64,000 bases of DNA from Phanerodontia chrysosporium (lineage: Eukaryota > Basidiomycota > Agaricomycetes > Polyporales > Phanerochaetaceae). The DNA lies in assembly GCA_001910725.1 (NCBI GenBank), contig MJGA01000001.1, positions 558,001 to 622,000 of the forward strand, in the 5' to 3' direction. This document shows, one piece after another, positions 22,415-33,291 of the stretch (position 1 is the stretch's first letter; every line of letters begins with the position of its first letter). A program made the position numbers and the translations under genes. The notes beneath the pieces are model-generated. The model ran no database searches. It saw only the letters and a program-made list of their open reading frames with translations, and had not been told where the DNA came from.

Positions 22415-24160
22415 TTACTCCCCAATCGGAGAGCGGACATCCGACAAACGACTCTCATCGACACAATTGAATTCCTCTACTAGCCCCTTCAGCTCTGTTA
22501 GGTCGCCTGCGTATCGCGGAGAATCGCCCGAGCGCAGGACGAGAGTGAGCTTGCGTAAAGGGAAGCCGCGGGTCCGTCGGTCCACAAGAAACTGCCGAAA
22601 ATCCTTAGTAAGCCAAGCAGAATATAGCTTGCCGTGATCAGATCTTTGGCCGGTAAAAGGTCCTCGAAGGACAATCTCCTTCAGGAGTGGACATGGTAGG
22701 ACAAGCCCAAGGGTTTCGTCCACGGCGCAAAGCGCCGAGAGGTACGCTGAGCCCGCCAGCTCGTGCGCGGGATGGCTTGGCGTCAGCACGAGCTTGTTCA
22801 CGAGAGGAGTTGCGAGGAAGATGCGCTGCCATAGAGGGACGCGCGTCACGACTTGGTCTCCCTCAATGCGCATCTCCTTCACAGGACATGCGCTGAGGAG
22901 TGCGAGGAGTCCCGCCATGTATTGATTGCTGCCTGCCTCGTGTACGTCTGCGCCGGGTAAGACGTCAAAGGAACCCAACCCCACTCCGAGTACGCGCAGG
23001 CGAGCGGGATATGAGGATGAGCAGAGTACAATTGTGGAAACAGTGGAAACGAGAGAGAGGCGGGAGATTGTGGTTAGAAGCGAGTGCGAAGGTGCCGGCC
23101 TGACGTAGTCTATCATCAGGTCGAGGTTCGGTGGTGGGCGGATCGCGTTCAATATGCGGGCACAGAACGTTGTTGCATAATCGGTGAGGTGAACCTTGTG
23201 TAGGTGCGGAAGCGAGATTCCGACTGTGGGCGAATTGCAATGATCTTCGTCCAGGAAGGTTGTGTCATTTGTTTGCAGCACCAGTACCTCAAGACATGGA
23301 TTGCACGACAGAAGATCTAGGACCTCCGCGAGGGAGAAGACGGTCTCCGTAGCGCAGACGTGCGTCAAGGTGGTTAGTCGATATGTCGGCCACAGTTTGT
23401 ACTGCGAGGTCGTGATGCGCTTGATGTTAGGCAGAAAACCGGTGAACAGCAGTGGATCCACCGTAGAGTCAGCCGGCAAAGTATCCGGTTGGAGCGTAAG
23501 GTATCGTAGCTCCAGGGCGGGACACTCCGAAAGTACACCAATAAGCGATGCGCTGTGCTGCTGTCCATGTTCGTGTAAGTGGAATCCGACAAAGCGTAGG
23601 CTCTGGGCTGCAAGGTCTTCCGTAAGCCAATGCATCGCGTCTTGTGGTATCTCGCGCTGGTAATCGATGTAGACATTCAAATTCACTCCATATGAGCGCC
23701 GTAATGACAGCTGCGCGAAGGTGAGGCTGGCGCACGGAAGACCATCGCCAAGATATATCGTGGACCAGATAGTGGGGCAAGAGAGGGCGACGGCGCGCCA
23801 GTACCGGCACACCCCTGAAAGGATGCTGGGATGCCATCGGCCTCCACAGTCGTGTCGAATGGGAAAGGGTCTGAAGTCACGGAAGTGACTCATGGTGTGT
23901 ACGAATACGGTGTCGAGGACTCCACGCGGCAACTTGCACGCCAATCGGCTCGAGTTCTTGATTGTGCGCATATAACTAGCTGCCAGACCGAGTTTCTCCT
24001 CCGCGAAGTCTATCTACGGACAAGTTTTCGGTGGTGAGTCGATATACGCCAGCGAGAAAGCATCCCTACTTACGAGCTCTGGTGTGAGACAGTCCGGAAA
24101 GCTGTGTGATACATGTTCACGTGAGCCCCGCACCTGTGACTTCATGACGGAGGGAGTCAT
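22415..24160 (-). CDS. F-box-like protein with LRR-type C-terminal region
   Basis: Member of the large agaricomycete F-box family, presumed substrate adaptors of SCF ubiquitin ligases. The main exon (22415 to about 24012) reads IDFAEEKLGLAASYMRTIKN, the helix that usually precedes the F-box. The F-box follows, LPRGVLDTVFVHTMSH, then the family's hallmark ILSGVCRYWRAVALSCPTIW. About 400 residues with leucine-rich, LRR-like spacing come after, ending LSDVRSPIGE. A short first exon is inferred from a good GTAAGT donor that joins SFPDCLTPEL in phase; its ATG at 24160 is less certain, and translation could begin at 23971. The family turns over quickly, so targets cannot be inferred. Confidence 0.7.
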
Positions 24161-24560
24161 ACTTTCCGAAGTCTGTGCCGTCAGATACGATGGTCGATAA
24201 AGTCTCTGTAAAGCCGTTGAGATGATGTACAAGCGCGTCTCCAAGGGTTTGCTTGTCTTCCATGTTCACCTTGAAGCCCTGCGAGACGAGACAAAATACG
24301 ATCAGCCGAAGTAGAAAGTTGAGTGTCGTGGATGGACATACTAACCTTGTGGTACAAGCGAGATCTGGAGAGGAGCGCAGTTCAAGTACAAGCTACGCGA
24401 GAAGCTGCTGTATGAAGTCGTGTTCACCTCGAGGCTGCTAGACGACGGTAGCTGTAGTGCCTGCCATATGACGTGTTCCGGCAATGTCCGCGACTGCGTG
24501 AAAAACCCTGTGCAAGCGGTCAGCTTACAGCAGCGGATCTGTCAAGCAGTTCCGTAAAGG
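24117..24560 (-). other. unrecognised coding-like stretch
   Basis: On the minus strand an open frame without stops encodes TLPEHVIWQALQLPSSSSLE and then SRSLYLNCAPLQISLVPQ. Across a plausible GTTAGT...CGCAG intron it continues as GFKVNMEDKQTLGDALVHHL and NGFTETLSTIVSDGTDFGKY, with a TGA near 24117. Composition is protein-like rather than the Arg-rich pattern of chance frames here. The segment overlaps, in another frame, the proposed first exon of the F-box gene. I do not recognise the family, and no start codon is evident. It may be the last exons of a gene or a remnant. Confidence 0.3.
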
Positions 24561-24781
24561 TGGGTGGCCTGGGTCTTGCACAGGGGTTGTGGGACAATAT
24601 AAATTACGTCCTGTAGGTCAATAGGGGTAGATCGCTTGTGCTACTGCGTGCCTCTAGGAATGGAGCAGAAAATGCCAATTGAGCACTTGATGAAGGCACA
24701 TGTTCTCACTTACTGTAAACGCTACGTGTATGAGATACCGCTCAGTATGACCTGTAATGCGCAATGTAGGTATTCGAGAAC

Positions 24782-25540
24782 TTACAATTGAGATCGAAAA
24801 ATATCGCAGGACAACGATGGTCTAAAGCTTAAATTTGGCTTTAATATAGATAGGAAAGCCTGCCGGAGGTTGTCCTTAAGGTTCTCAATATTCTCGACGC
24901 CAATGCTGAAACGTATGACTCGCGGGTCTGCACTGGCGTCGACTGTGATTTGTTGTTCAATGACTGACTCTACACCGCCCAAGCTGCTTGAGGGCTGCAA
25001 GATCGTGAGAATACTAATGGCATACAATGCTGCTTGCATACCTTGAGATGTCTAATGGTGTGCGGGAGTAATATGGCGTGTTCTACATGCCGCATCTAGC
25101 CGTTCTCCAGAAGACATGCGCTTAAGAACGTTGTCATGACATACTGCGATGAAGAAGGTGTCGCCGTCAACCCTCCCCGAAGACTCGCCTGAAAATCACC
25201 AGCGCTTTCACTTCGTACGCTCGAGTGCCAGATACTGTCAATAATGTCTGCGGAAATGCCGTCATATGCTTTACCCTAGTACGACAATCAGCATGACTGA
25301 CAGCAGGATACTGGGTTGTCCACTCACATTAGCAGCGCCGTTGAGCCATTTTGCGAGTACAGCCGCGTTCTCAGAGTGACAAGGCGCACGGAAATGGAGA
25401 GTACTGAGCGAGCGGAGCAGTAACCACGCCTCCAGAGAGCCCATCGAGTTTTCGAGGAACATGCGCTGACTTCGTGGGTATATATGCGGCCGATGCCGAA
25501 CTCTTCCGCGTAGCTGTTCAGATATTGTACCTGTTGTCAT
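24782..25540 (-). pseudogene. broken Cys/Met-metabolism PLP enzyme (cystathionine gamma-synthase/beta-lyase type)
   Basis: Segments of one enzyme family appear in order on the minus strand but in different frames. MFLENSMGSLEAWLLLRSLS with TLHFRAPCHSENAAVLAKWL lies at about 25330-25470, GISADIIDSIWHSS at about 25220-25260, LLPHTIRHLK at about 25045, and SSLGGVESVIEQQITVDASA then ADPRVIRFSIGVENIENLKD before 24800. These match the C-terminal half of transsulfuration PLP enzymes, including the LGGVESLIE signature. Stops and frame changes separate them (for example a stop after SACLLENG), and the PLP-lysine segment (S-A-T-K type) upstream could not be found. A diverged VHVDDAAEVEVAYYV-like stretch near 26360-26420 may be the N-terminus. 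I read this as a decaying gene; a heavily intron-split living gene is less likely. Confidence 0.55.
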
Positions 25541-26707
25541 TCTTTCTCCTTCATTGTGAAGAGAACACCGCTGGAGCTAGTTCGTTAAATGGCTGCCGAA
25601 GTCCTTGTGCCGATCACGGTAGATTGAACTCACTCAGGCCGGAGATAAAGTGCCTGTCATGGTGATAGCGATGCCCGTGCTTGACTGGAGGGGGAAGCAC
25701 CAGTGCTGACCACTGCACTTCTGCCCACCGCGTGAATCTGACCCGCCGGTCAGGTGCGTAATGTCCGAGACACACCGTGAGAGCCGCGCTTCGTCCGGGG
25801 GGGGGGGGGATTTGATCTCCTATGCCAACTCAAGCACTGAGTATTTGAGTATTCTCCATACAGTAGGTAGCAAGTCACATCACCACCAAAGATACAACGG
25901 TATCGGAACCAGCAGGAACCCCTGCGCTTGGGTACCTCCCTGATGCCCGATTCTTGTAGACATATGGCTGTTAGCATCCGGTGATAGCGATCTACTTCGG
26001 CCTTAAGAGCACAAGTACCTGCCCAAGCACGAGAGATCGCTAGATTGGATTGAGGCTACAAGCTGCGAATGAGTAGGCCGGCATAAGGAGCGACCCCAGA
26101 CAGATATTCTCCCCTTATAGCAAGGGTCGATATGCGCATCTCTGACGATGGGCGGTCATGCGTACACTCAGTCTCGTTCGAAGTCTTGAGAGCCATTCGT
26201 TGCGGATATCGAGCTCGTGACAGACGAGTTGAAGTCTCCGAAGATCGTATGACCTGATCTAGTTTGAGGCTTTGCCCGAATGCCTTGAGATTGCTAAAAG
26301 CTACGTTTGTTTATCAAAAAGCTCTGATGCATATCGACGAGGAACTCACTGCTAAGGGTGGAAGGCGACGACGTAGTAGGCCACTTCAACCTCAGCCGCG
26401 TCGTCTACGTGGACGTCTCATGAGGTAAGCACCACAGAATATCGCGTCTAGTGTATCCATACAAGCAGCATATACGCTGTATCTTATCTCCGTTCGCAAC
26501 TTCACAGATATTGCATGAGCTGTTACAGAGTCATAAGAATCAAGAGATGGAAGGCGAGACAGGTGGGCGTCTGTGGTTCAAGACGATGTCGCTTGCCGAT
26601 TCTGGACGCAAGTTGAACTCTCTCTCGAACCTCGACGTTCCTTCACCCGTGGACCCTTTCTGTCATTACTCGCCTCGTATCCTACTTTCGACTAATATCT
26701 ACTGAAT
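25541..26707. other. decayed or gene-poor region upstream of the PLP-enzyme remnant
   Basis: About 1.2 kb without an intact gene. It may contain degraded N-terminal parts of the PLP enzyme (a candidate at 26351-26420, minus strand). It carries a run of 13 G at 25797-25809. The last part should hold the promoter of the double-psi-barrel protein gene. Confidence 0.4.
25797..25809 (+). repeat. G13 homopolymer
   Basis: Thirteen consecutive G residues. Such runs are mutation- and assembly-error-prone and lie here in non-functional sequence. Confidence 0.9.
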
Positions 26708-27716
26708 ATGCTGGGCTTCCGGCTGGTCTCTCTGGTATTCCTGACTCTGTCGACGACTTTGACTCTCGCGCCATCTCCGGTTCGTGCATTCGACCCCCGC
26801 GCCTACAGCTCTCTGGAAGCTCGCTACGCTCGTGCACACTCTCTTGGCAACAGCTATCAGTTCGACCCTCGCGATGGCTGGCAAAGCGTGAATGTCACAA
26901 ACCTGCAGTACAAGTACTCTAGAGATTACGGCGACCCTGACGACGATGGCGAATACGAGTTGGAAGATAGTGCTGCACACTCGGACGCATTGGAAAAGAG
27001 AGCGGACAAGAAGTCCACGAAGTCGAAGTCTAAGTCCAAATCCAAGGCGAAAACAAAGTCAACGGACAACACGAAATCCAAGTCAAAGTCCAAAGCGAAG
27101 TCCCAAAGCATCAACCCCAAGTCGGCCGCCGCGAAAGTCACGTCGTCGTTCAAGAAACTCATCGATAGCATGAAGGGTATCGGCAAGGCTGAACCTGTTA
27201 CTATCACCTGGTATACTGGGCACGACCTCGAGAACCCGAGTTGTTGGTCAAACCCGAACTGGGCTCCAACGGTGCGTTATCAGCGGTACTGAAACGACTT
27301 CATTGCGAACTCTTCCCCCTTTCCAGGACGCGTCTTTTGCCTGTGCCTTGACTCTGGACGGATGGACAACGAAGCCGAAATGCTTCAAGTTCTTGGAACG
27401 TGCGTGCGTCTGCTATGGTGGTCTCAACCATCCTACTGACACTGGTTTAGTCTGCAACTCGCCGAAGAAATGTGTCTTCGTTCGTGTCGTAGACTCCTGC
27501 GCAGGCTGCGCGAAAGGCTCGAAGCACGTCGACCTTACTCAGGCTGCGTTTAAGGAGTTGGCAGACTTGGACACCGGTCTGCTTACTGTGCAGATGAGGC
27601 AGGCTACGGATCCCGACGGTGGATGGTGCGTTCTGTGGCAGTTATCCAGTGCGATCCCTTCGAACCTTGAATCTCTCTATAGGTTGGAGGATCTTTGGGG
27701 CCCAAAAGATACGTGA
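26708..27716 (+). CDS. secreted double-psi beta-barrel (RlpA/barwin-like) protein with Lys/Ser linker
   Basis: Predicted extracellular protein. It starts MLGFRLVSLVFLTLSTTLTL, a signal peptide cut near VRAFD. The next about 70 residues are unrecognised and end with a Kex2-like LEKR (about residue 98). A striking basic linker of alternating Lys and Ser (KSKSKSKSKAK type, about 27009-27110) follows. The C-terminal half is a DPBB_1 domain: ITWYTGHDLENPSCW, DASFACALTLDGW, CNSPKKCVFVRVVDSCAGCA, GSKHVDLTQAAFKELADLDT and GLLTVQMRQA. Four introns-exon joins are clean (donors after APT, FLE and GGW). The final exon ends LEDLWGPKDT. This fold occurs in expansin-, cerato-platanin- and barwin-like proteins that bind cell-wall glycans; the conserved VVDSCAGC supports membership, while its substrate is unknown. 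Confidence 0.8.
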
Positions 27717-27891
27717 CGGGGGATGTCGTTCGCCGGAACACCTAGCAGGTACTGTTCAGGGCTCGGTGGCTGGTCCACAGTGCCGAAGGTCTCACAGACT
27801 CATGTACAATCCCACGAACAACTCTTAGACACTTTATGGAGACATTCACTATAATGAAGCATGTACACTAGCGAACCCTGTACTACCTATT

Positions 27892-30800
27892 CTATGCCTT
27901 GATAGACACTCGTTTCCTCTTTTTGCCCTCTGCAATACGCTCGCGCACCTTTTCCTCGTCCATTTCTTCCTCGAAGAACTCAGCGGTGAGCTTCGCATCG
28001 CTTTGACGCTTGATGTATTTCAGCGCAGCGAGGTTGTAGCTAATCGTGTCTTTTTGCTTGCGGAGCGCCTCCCGAAGGTGTTTGCGAAGCGGAATGAGCG
28101 CGGTGCGCATGACGCGGTTCGCGACGATCTGGTGGTGGTGTGTCTTGAGCAGGAAGAAGATGATGCGCGACGTCAGGACTAGGTTCCACTCCTGCAATTA
28201 CCGTCAGCTGAACGGACCATCCCAGGAAAGATCGGTGGCACGTACCCGCTGTGCCCAGTAGTTGAGGTAGCGCATCAAGCTCACGACCTTACCGAACGGT
28301 AACACGAGCAACGCATCGTACAGCGACGTCGCCGGCACGCGCTCGACGACGCGCAGCACGTACTCCTCGGGCTCCATGTCATACGCTGCGAGCACCTGGT
28401 TGCGCGGCGGCGGGGCGATTTGCTCCGAGAGGCCGCCCTTAGCCTTGGCCTCCTCGTACTCACGGAACGCAGCGATCTCGCCATCCGCGAGGTCGAGTGC
28501 CTCCATTATCTTCTCTCCCGCCATCAACGTTTCCGTCGTCTGTTTCGTGACGGCCGCGACCTCCGTGTTTGTCGTCGTCGCTGGAGCTCCGTCCGCATCG
28601 GCGGCACCGCTGCCGATCGCGGCGTCTTCGCGGTTCATGTTTCCGCGATGCCGGTCTCGTAGAGCATCTCGAGCTCACGCTCGCGTTCTTCCTCGAGGAA
28701 GAGCGGTTCATCGAGCTTCTCCCACACACGAATAGACTTGTCATGCGATCCGGTGACAACAAACTTGCCATGGTTGCTGACCGCGAGTGCCCAGATCTCG
28801 CCGTGGTGGCCCTCGAACTTCTGGATGAGCTCGAACTTGTCGCCATCCCAGTACTTGAGCATCTTGTCCTTGCCGACCGTCCAGAAGTAGTGCGTCGGCT
28901 TGGCATTTTCGCCCTCGCGGATGTCGTTGCGCTCGAATGCGACCTGCATCACGCTCTCGTCGTGCGCGAAGATCGACTTGTGGCAGTCGCCGAAGTCGAG
29001 ACCCCAGATCTTGACGTTCTTGTCCGACGAACAAGTGACGATGAGTTTGGAGTCGTGCGAGATGTCCATGGACAGGACGGGGAGCTGGAAAGCGATGAGC
29101 AGTCGCATGAACACCGAGGTTGGGCACGTACCTTGTGGCCGTAAAGGGATAGGAAGAACTTGAGGGTATCCTGGTAGAAGACCTTCACGGTAGAATCGAG
29201 GAGGGCGATCGCCAGCAGCTTGCCATTGGGACTGTACCGGACAGACAGAACATCGTCAGTCATCTTCAGCGTCCGTACATGCACCAGAGACAGTAATCTC
29301 GCGCTATGTGGCTGTCAAACAACTCAATGTCAGTTCCGCCTCAAGCGCAGTTATTCCCTAACTTACGTTCTCGCTATCCGCAGCTTTCTGCTCGAACTCC
29401 CAGAACTTGACGTCCTTGTCTGCGCTACCAGTCACAAGTGCCTGGCCGTCCGCACGCACATGCATCGACCAAACAGTCGCCGTGTGCGCCTGGATGGTCT
29501 CAATGAGCGACGACGATGCGATGTCGTACACGAGAATCTCTCCGCTTTTGGTGCCAACGGCGACCTGGCGATCGCCAGGCAAGAATGTGCTACAGACGGC
29601 GTGCCCGCACTCCATCGTCCGGATACAAGTGAAGGTCTTCATGTTCCAGATCTTCAGAGAGCCTTCCGAACGATAGGTTAGGCCACCAGTGCCACAAAGC
29701 CTGCGAGACTGCTCACCGTTCGACGCTGACGCCAAAAGGAAGTCGTCCGAACTCAGGCATAGCGTCCGGACATCCGTTCGGTGTCCAGGGAGTTCTACGG
29801 ACAACGTGCGAGTCGCCTCTGGCTGGGCGGTCTTGTCCTTGCTCGGTGGTGGGAAGCTGTATACCTCGAGCGCGTTCGTGGAGAGCGCTAGGAATATGTT
29901 GGTGTTCCCTTTGGCATTGGACTCTTCGTCGGGAAAGTCGAAGGAGCGGATCTTGCCGCTGGCGCGCACAACGAGGTAGGGAGTGAACAAGTCGGGCAAA
30001 TCAATGTCCTTGTGTTCCGCGTCCGCAGCGTCTTCCTCCTCGCCCTCCTTGACCTTGCCCTTCGCCTTCGCTTGCTCTTTCTTCTCCTTTGCGCGCTTGA
30101 GACGACGGGCCTGCTTTTTGCGGACCTCCTCTTCAGTACGGATGCGGAAGATCTCAACCGACCTCTCATGCGACTGTACCGCAAGGTAGAGCTTAGAAGG
30201 GTGGAAAGTAATTTGGGAGACTCGATGCTTGGAGGAAAGAGGGAGTGTGGTGACGGGAAGGATCATTTTCGTGACCTAAGCAGGCCGACATCAATAGCCG
30301 TATCACTTGAGGTGCACATCCTGTGACGCACCTCGCCATTTTCGTTCTCCTGCAGACCTGCAGACATAGCCTCGTGGTCCAATTTCCATGCCTTCATCTC
30401 TCCCTCTGCCGAACCGCTGAAGACAAGTGTCTGCTCGGCGTTCACAGCCAGTGTCCAGACTTCTGCACGGTGAGCAACGATAGTCTGCACGCAGTGTTGG
30501 GTAGACAGGTCCCAGAGCTTCATGAAGGTGTCCTTTGACGACGTCAGAAGGAAGCCAGGCGCGGCTGTGGTCGAAGTGGAGGGAACACTTGAAGAGACCG
30601 CTTCAATGAACCGAATGGCGGTAATTTGGTCACGATGCCCACGCAGTCTAAGCAACGATGTAATATGAGGCAACGTTCTTGATCAGAGTGCATGGCACGC
30701 ACCGGAACATGCCAGCCTCAGCGACGACGTCCCACAAGATAAGGTCGGTGTCTTGCGAGCCGGACGCCAATCGTGCACCGGCTTCGTCGAAGGCGAGAGT

Positions 30801-31224
30801 GGTGACGGCCTTCTTATGACCGTTGAAAGTCGCAATAACAGAGCTATCCGAGGCACTCCAGAGACGGATAGAACCGTCAGCGTAGCCTACCGCGAAGGTG
30901 TCCTTCTTGGGCGAGCGCACAATACATGTGACTTCAGCTCTATGGCCCGTTTCGTGCCACATAGCTAGCTATTGTTTGGTGAGCAGAGAGAGACCGTTCA
31001 AGGGAGGTGATACACACCATCTGGCCCTTCTTTACGTCCCAGACAAGTACATCTTCTAAAGCAGGCACATACGCCAGTTTGCCATCGTATACCGAGTTTG
31101 AGGACGCGCTACAGACCAAGCCAAAGGCCTAGTTCAACCCGAGTTCAGTGAGTTCCTGCAAAGGGCACACAGTAGAGAGTGAACGGACCTCTGTGGGACC
31201 GTGCTTGAGATAGCTCTGGACCAT
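27892..31224 (-). CDS. UTP12: UTP12/DIP2 (WDR3), SSU processome WD40 protein
   Basis: U3 snoRNP (UTP-B) component needed for 18S rRNA processing in the nucleolus. Start [12 protein letters not shown] (ATG 31224), then spliced [20 protein letters not shown]. Many WD40 repeats follow, e.g. [91 protein letters not shown] and [21 protein letters not shown] charged [20 protein letters not shown] segment follows the first propeller. The Utp12 domain is at the C-terminus ([20 protein letters not shown], then [20 protein letters not shown]), ending [10 protein letters not shown]. At least seven short introns are needed. The gene faces the aspartyl aminopeptidase gene across about 205 bases. Confidence 0.95.
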
Positions 31225-31429
31225 GGTCGCGCAAGTGAAGGAAATGGGCGGGCGTCTGGACAAGAGGTCACCGCGCTTTGCAGACAGCCAATCAGAGGCA
31301 GGCTTGATCGATTTTTTGACGTCCGCATTTGGTGACGATGCTGCCACGTGCGCCATCAAATCCGAGGAGGTCGCGTGCGTAGAAGACGGCGCGGGAGAGC
31401 AGAACACTCTTTGGCATTGCACCCTCAAG

Positions 31430-33205
31430 ATGACCACCATCGGCCCATCGGCTGCTAACAAGCTCATCGACTTTGTCAATGCGTCTCCGACGCCCTTCCA
31501 CGCAGTCCGTACTGCGGCTCACAGGCTTGAGCAAGCCAAATTCTGCAAGGTATGTCTCCATCGTGTGCAGATCGCCCATTGCTGCACATTTCGTAGCTCA
31601 AGGAGGCCGACAATTGGGATGGTGTCCTGAAGGCTGGCGGCAAGTACTACATTACGAGGTGAGCTCGTGCGTCCGATGCTGTAGCTATCGCTCTCATCGC
31701 TTGTAGAAACCAGAGTGCGCTGCTTGCGTTCACGCTCCCACAGAACTGGCAGCCTGGCGCTGGCGTGTCCATCGTCGCTACCCATATCGATAGCCCAAAC
31801 CTGAGGGTAGGTCTCGGGGGCATGATTTTCACAGTAAGCAGAGATCATACTCGTCCCATAGGTTCGCCCCGTATCGAAGAAGACCAAGCTTGGATACCTT
31901 CAAGTTGGTGTCGAGACCTACGGTGGAGGCATTTGGCACTCTTGGTTCGACCGTGATCTCTCTCTTGCCGGTCGCATCGTCGTTGCAGACAAGAAGGGAG
32001 GTTATTCATCAAAGCTCGTGAAGATTGACCAGCCTTTGATGCGCATCCCCACGCTTGCGATTCATCGTGAGTATTTGTCTTATGCACATTCGCCAAGATA
32101 TTCAATTCCCGAAGTGGACAGGAGCGTGAACGACGCTTTCAAGTTCAACAGGGAGAGCGAATTTGTCCCCATCGCTGGTCTGGTGAAGGAACAGCTCAAC
32201 TCGGCCACCGCCACCGACAAGAATGAGCCCGTCACTGACCAGAAGCCGAATGCTTCCAGCATTCAGGATAACCACCACTCTGCTCTTCTCGCTTTGCTTT
32301 CCCAGACGCTCTCTGTCGCTCCGGAGGAAATTCACGACTTCGAACTGTGAGTGCCTTCCGGCTGAAAACAAAGACTGTACATTAATCATCCATTGCACAG
32401 GCACCTGTATGACGTGCAGCCAGCGACTTTTGCGGGTCTTAGCAACGAATTTATTTTCTCACCACGTCTGGACAACCAGCTCTCTTCGTATGTTCAATGA
32501 CACGCCACACGTCGTGCCTAGCTTACAAGACTCATTCTCAGATTTGCTGCTGTTGAGGCTATCGCGAACCATGCCTGCGCGGAGGCGTTCTCCAGCCTCG
32601 AGGGCAACGTGAACTGCATCGCGCTTTTCAACCATGAGGAGATCGGCTCCGTGTCGTCGTCTGGCGCGGAGTCCTCACTCATCCCGTCGCTCCTACAGCG
32701 CCTGTCCCCGACGCCACAGTCCTGGGCACAGTCCATCGCGCGTTCGTTCCTCGTCAGCTCCGACGTTGGACACGCGGTGCACCCGAACTACAGCGCGAAG
32801 CACGAGGAGAACCACCAGCCGCGTATGAACGGCGGCGTCGTAATCAAGACGAACGCAAGCCAACGCTACGCGAGCGACGCCATCGGCAGCTTCGTCGTCA
32901 AGAAACTTATCGAGAAGAAGGGCGGCAAGGTGCAGGAGTTTGAGGTTCGCAACGACATGTGAGTGCGCGTGCTCTTCCCGCGAGATAGTTCTGCTGAGCG
33001 CCGCTTCCGCAGGCCCTGCGGCTCCACTGTCGGCCCGATGCTCTCGAAGATCGGCGTTCGCACTGTCGATGTCGGCGTCCCGATCCTGTCGATGCACTCC
33101 ATTCGCGAGCAGGCCGGTGCTGACGACGTGCAGAGCCTGATCGACTTGTTCTCATCCTTCTTCGAGGGCTTCGCAGACCTTGACTCCAAAATGACAGTCG
33201 AGTAA
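31430..33205 (+). CDS. aspartyl aminopeptidase (M18 family, DNPEP/Ape4)
   Basis: Dinuclear-zinc cytosolic aminopeptidase removing N-terminal Asp/Glu; yeast Ape4 is also delivered to the vacuole. The ATG at 31430 begins MTTIGPSAANKLIDFVNASP and TPFHAVRTA. Active-site landmarks in order: VATHIDSPNLR (His, Asp), FNHEEIGSVSSSGAES (Glu pair), SSDVGHAVHPNY (Asp) and ILSMHSIREQAGA (His). The substrate-site helix SWFDRDLSLAGR is present. About eight introns are spliced; exon ends such as LAIH/LDRSVNDAFKF join in phase. It ends DLDSKMTVE. An in-frame upstream ATG at 31223 would overlap the start codon of divergent UTP12 and adds an unconserved N-terminus, so it was not chosen. Confidence 0.95.
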
Positions 33206-33291
33206 ATCTGTGGTATCCGAGCAAGCAATAAATATACAACAAGGCGTGGACGACAGATACAGATGTGTGAACTGTGCGTGTGCGTGTGTGG

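Noticed and set aside
25797..25809. G13 run as a possible G-quadruplex or regulatory element
   Set aside because: A single uninterrupted homopolymer in a decayed region; most simply slippage or assembly noise.
31222..31225. Overlapping ATGs on both strands (CCATGG) as start codons of UTP12 and the aminopeptidase
   Set aside because: The palindrome gives an ATG on each strand. The aminopeptidase family start matches the later ATG at 31430, so the overlap is incidental.
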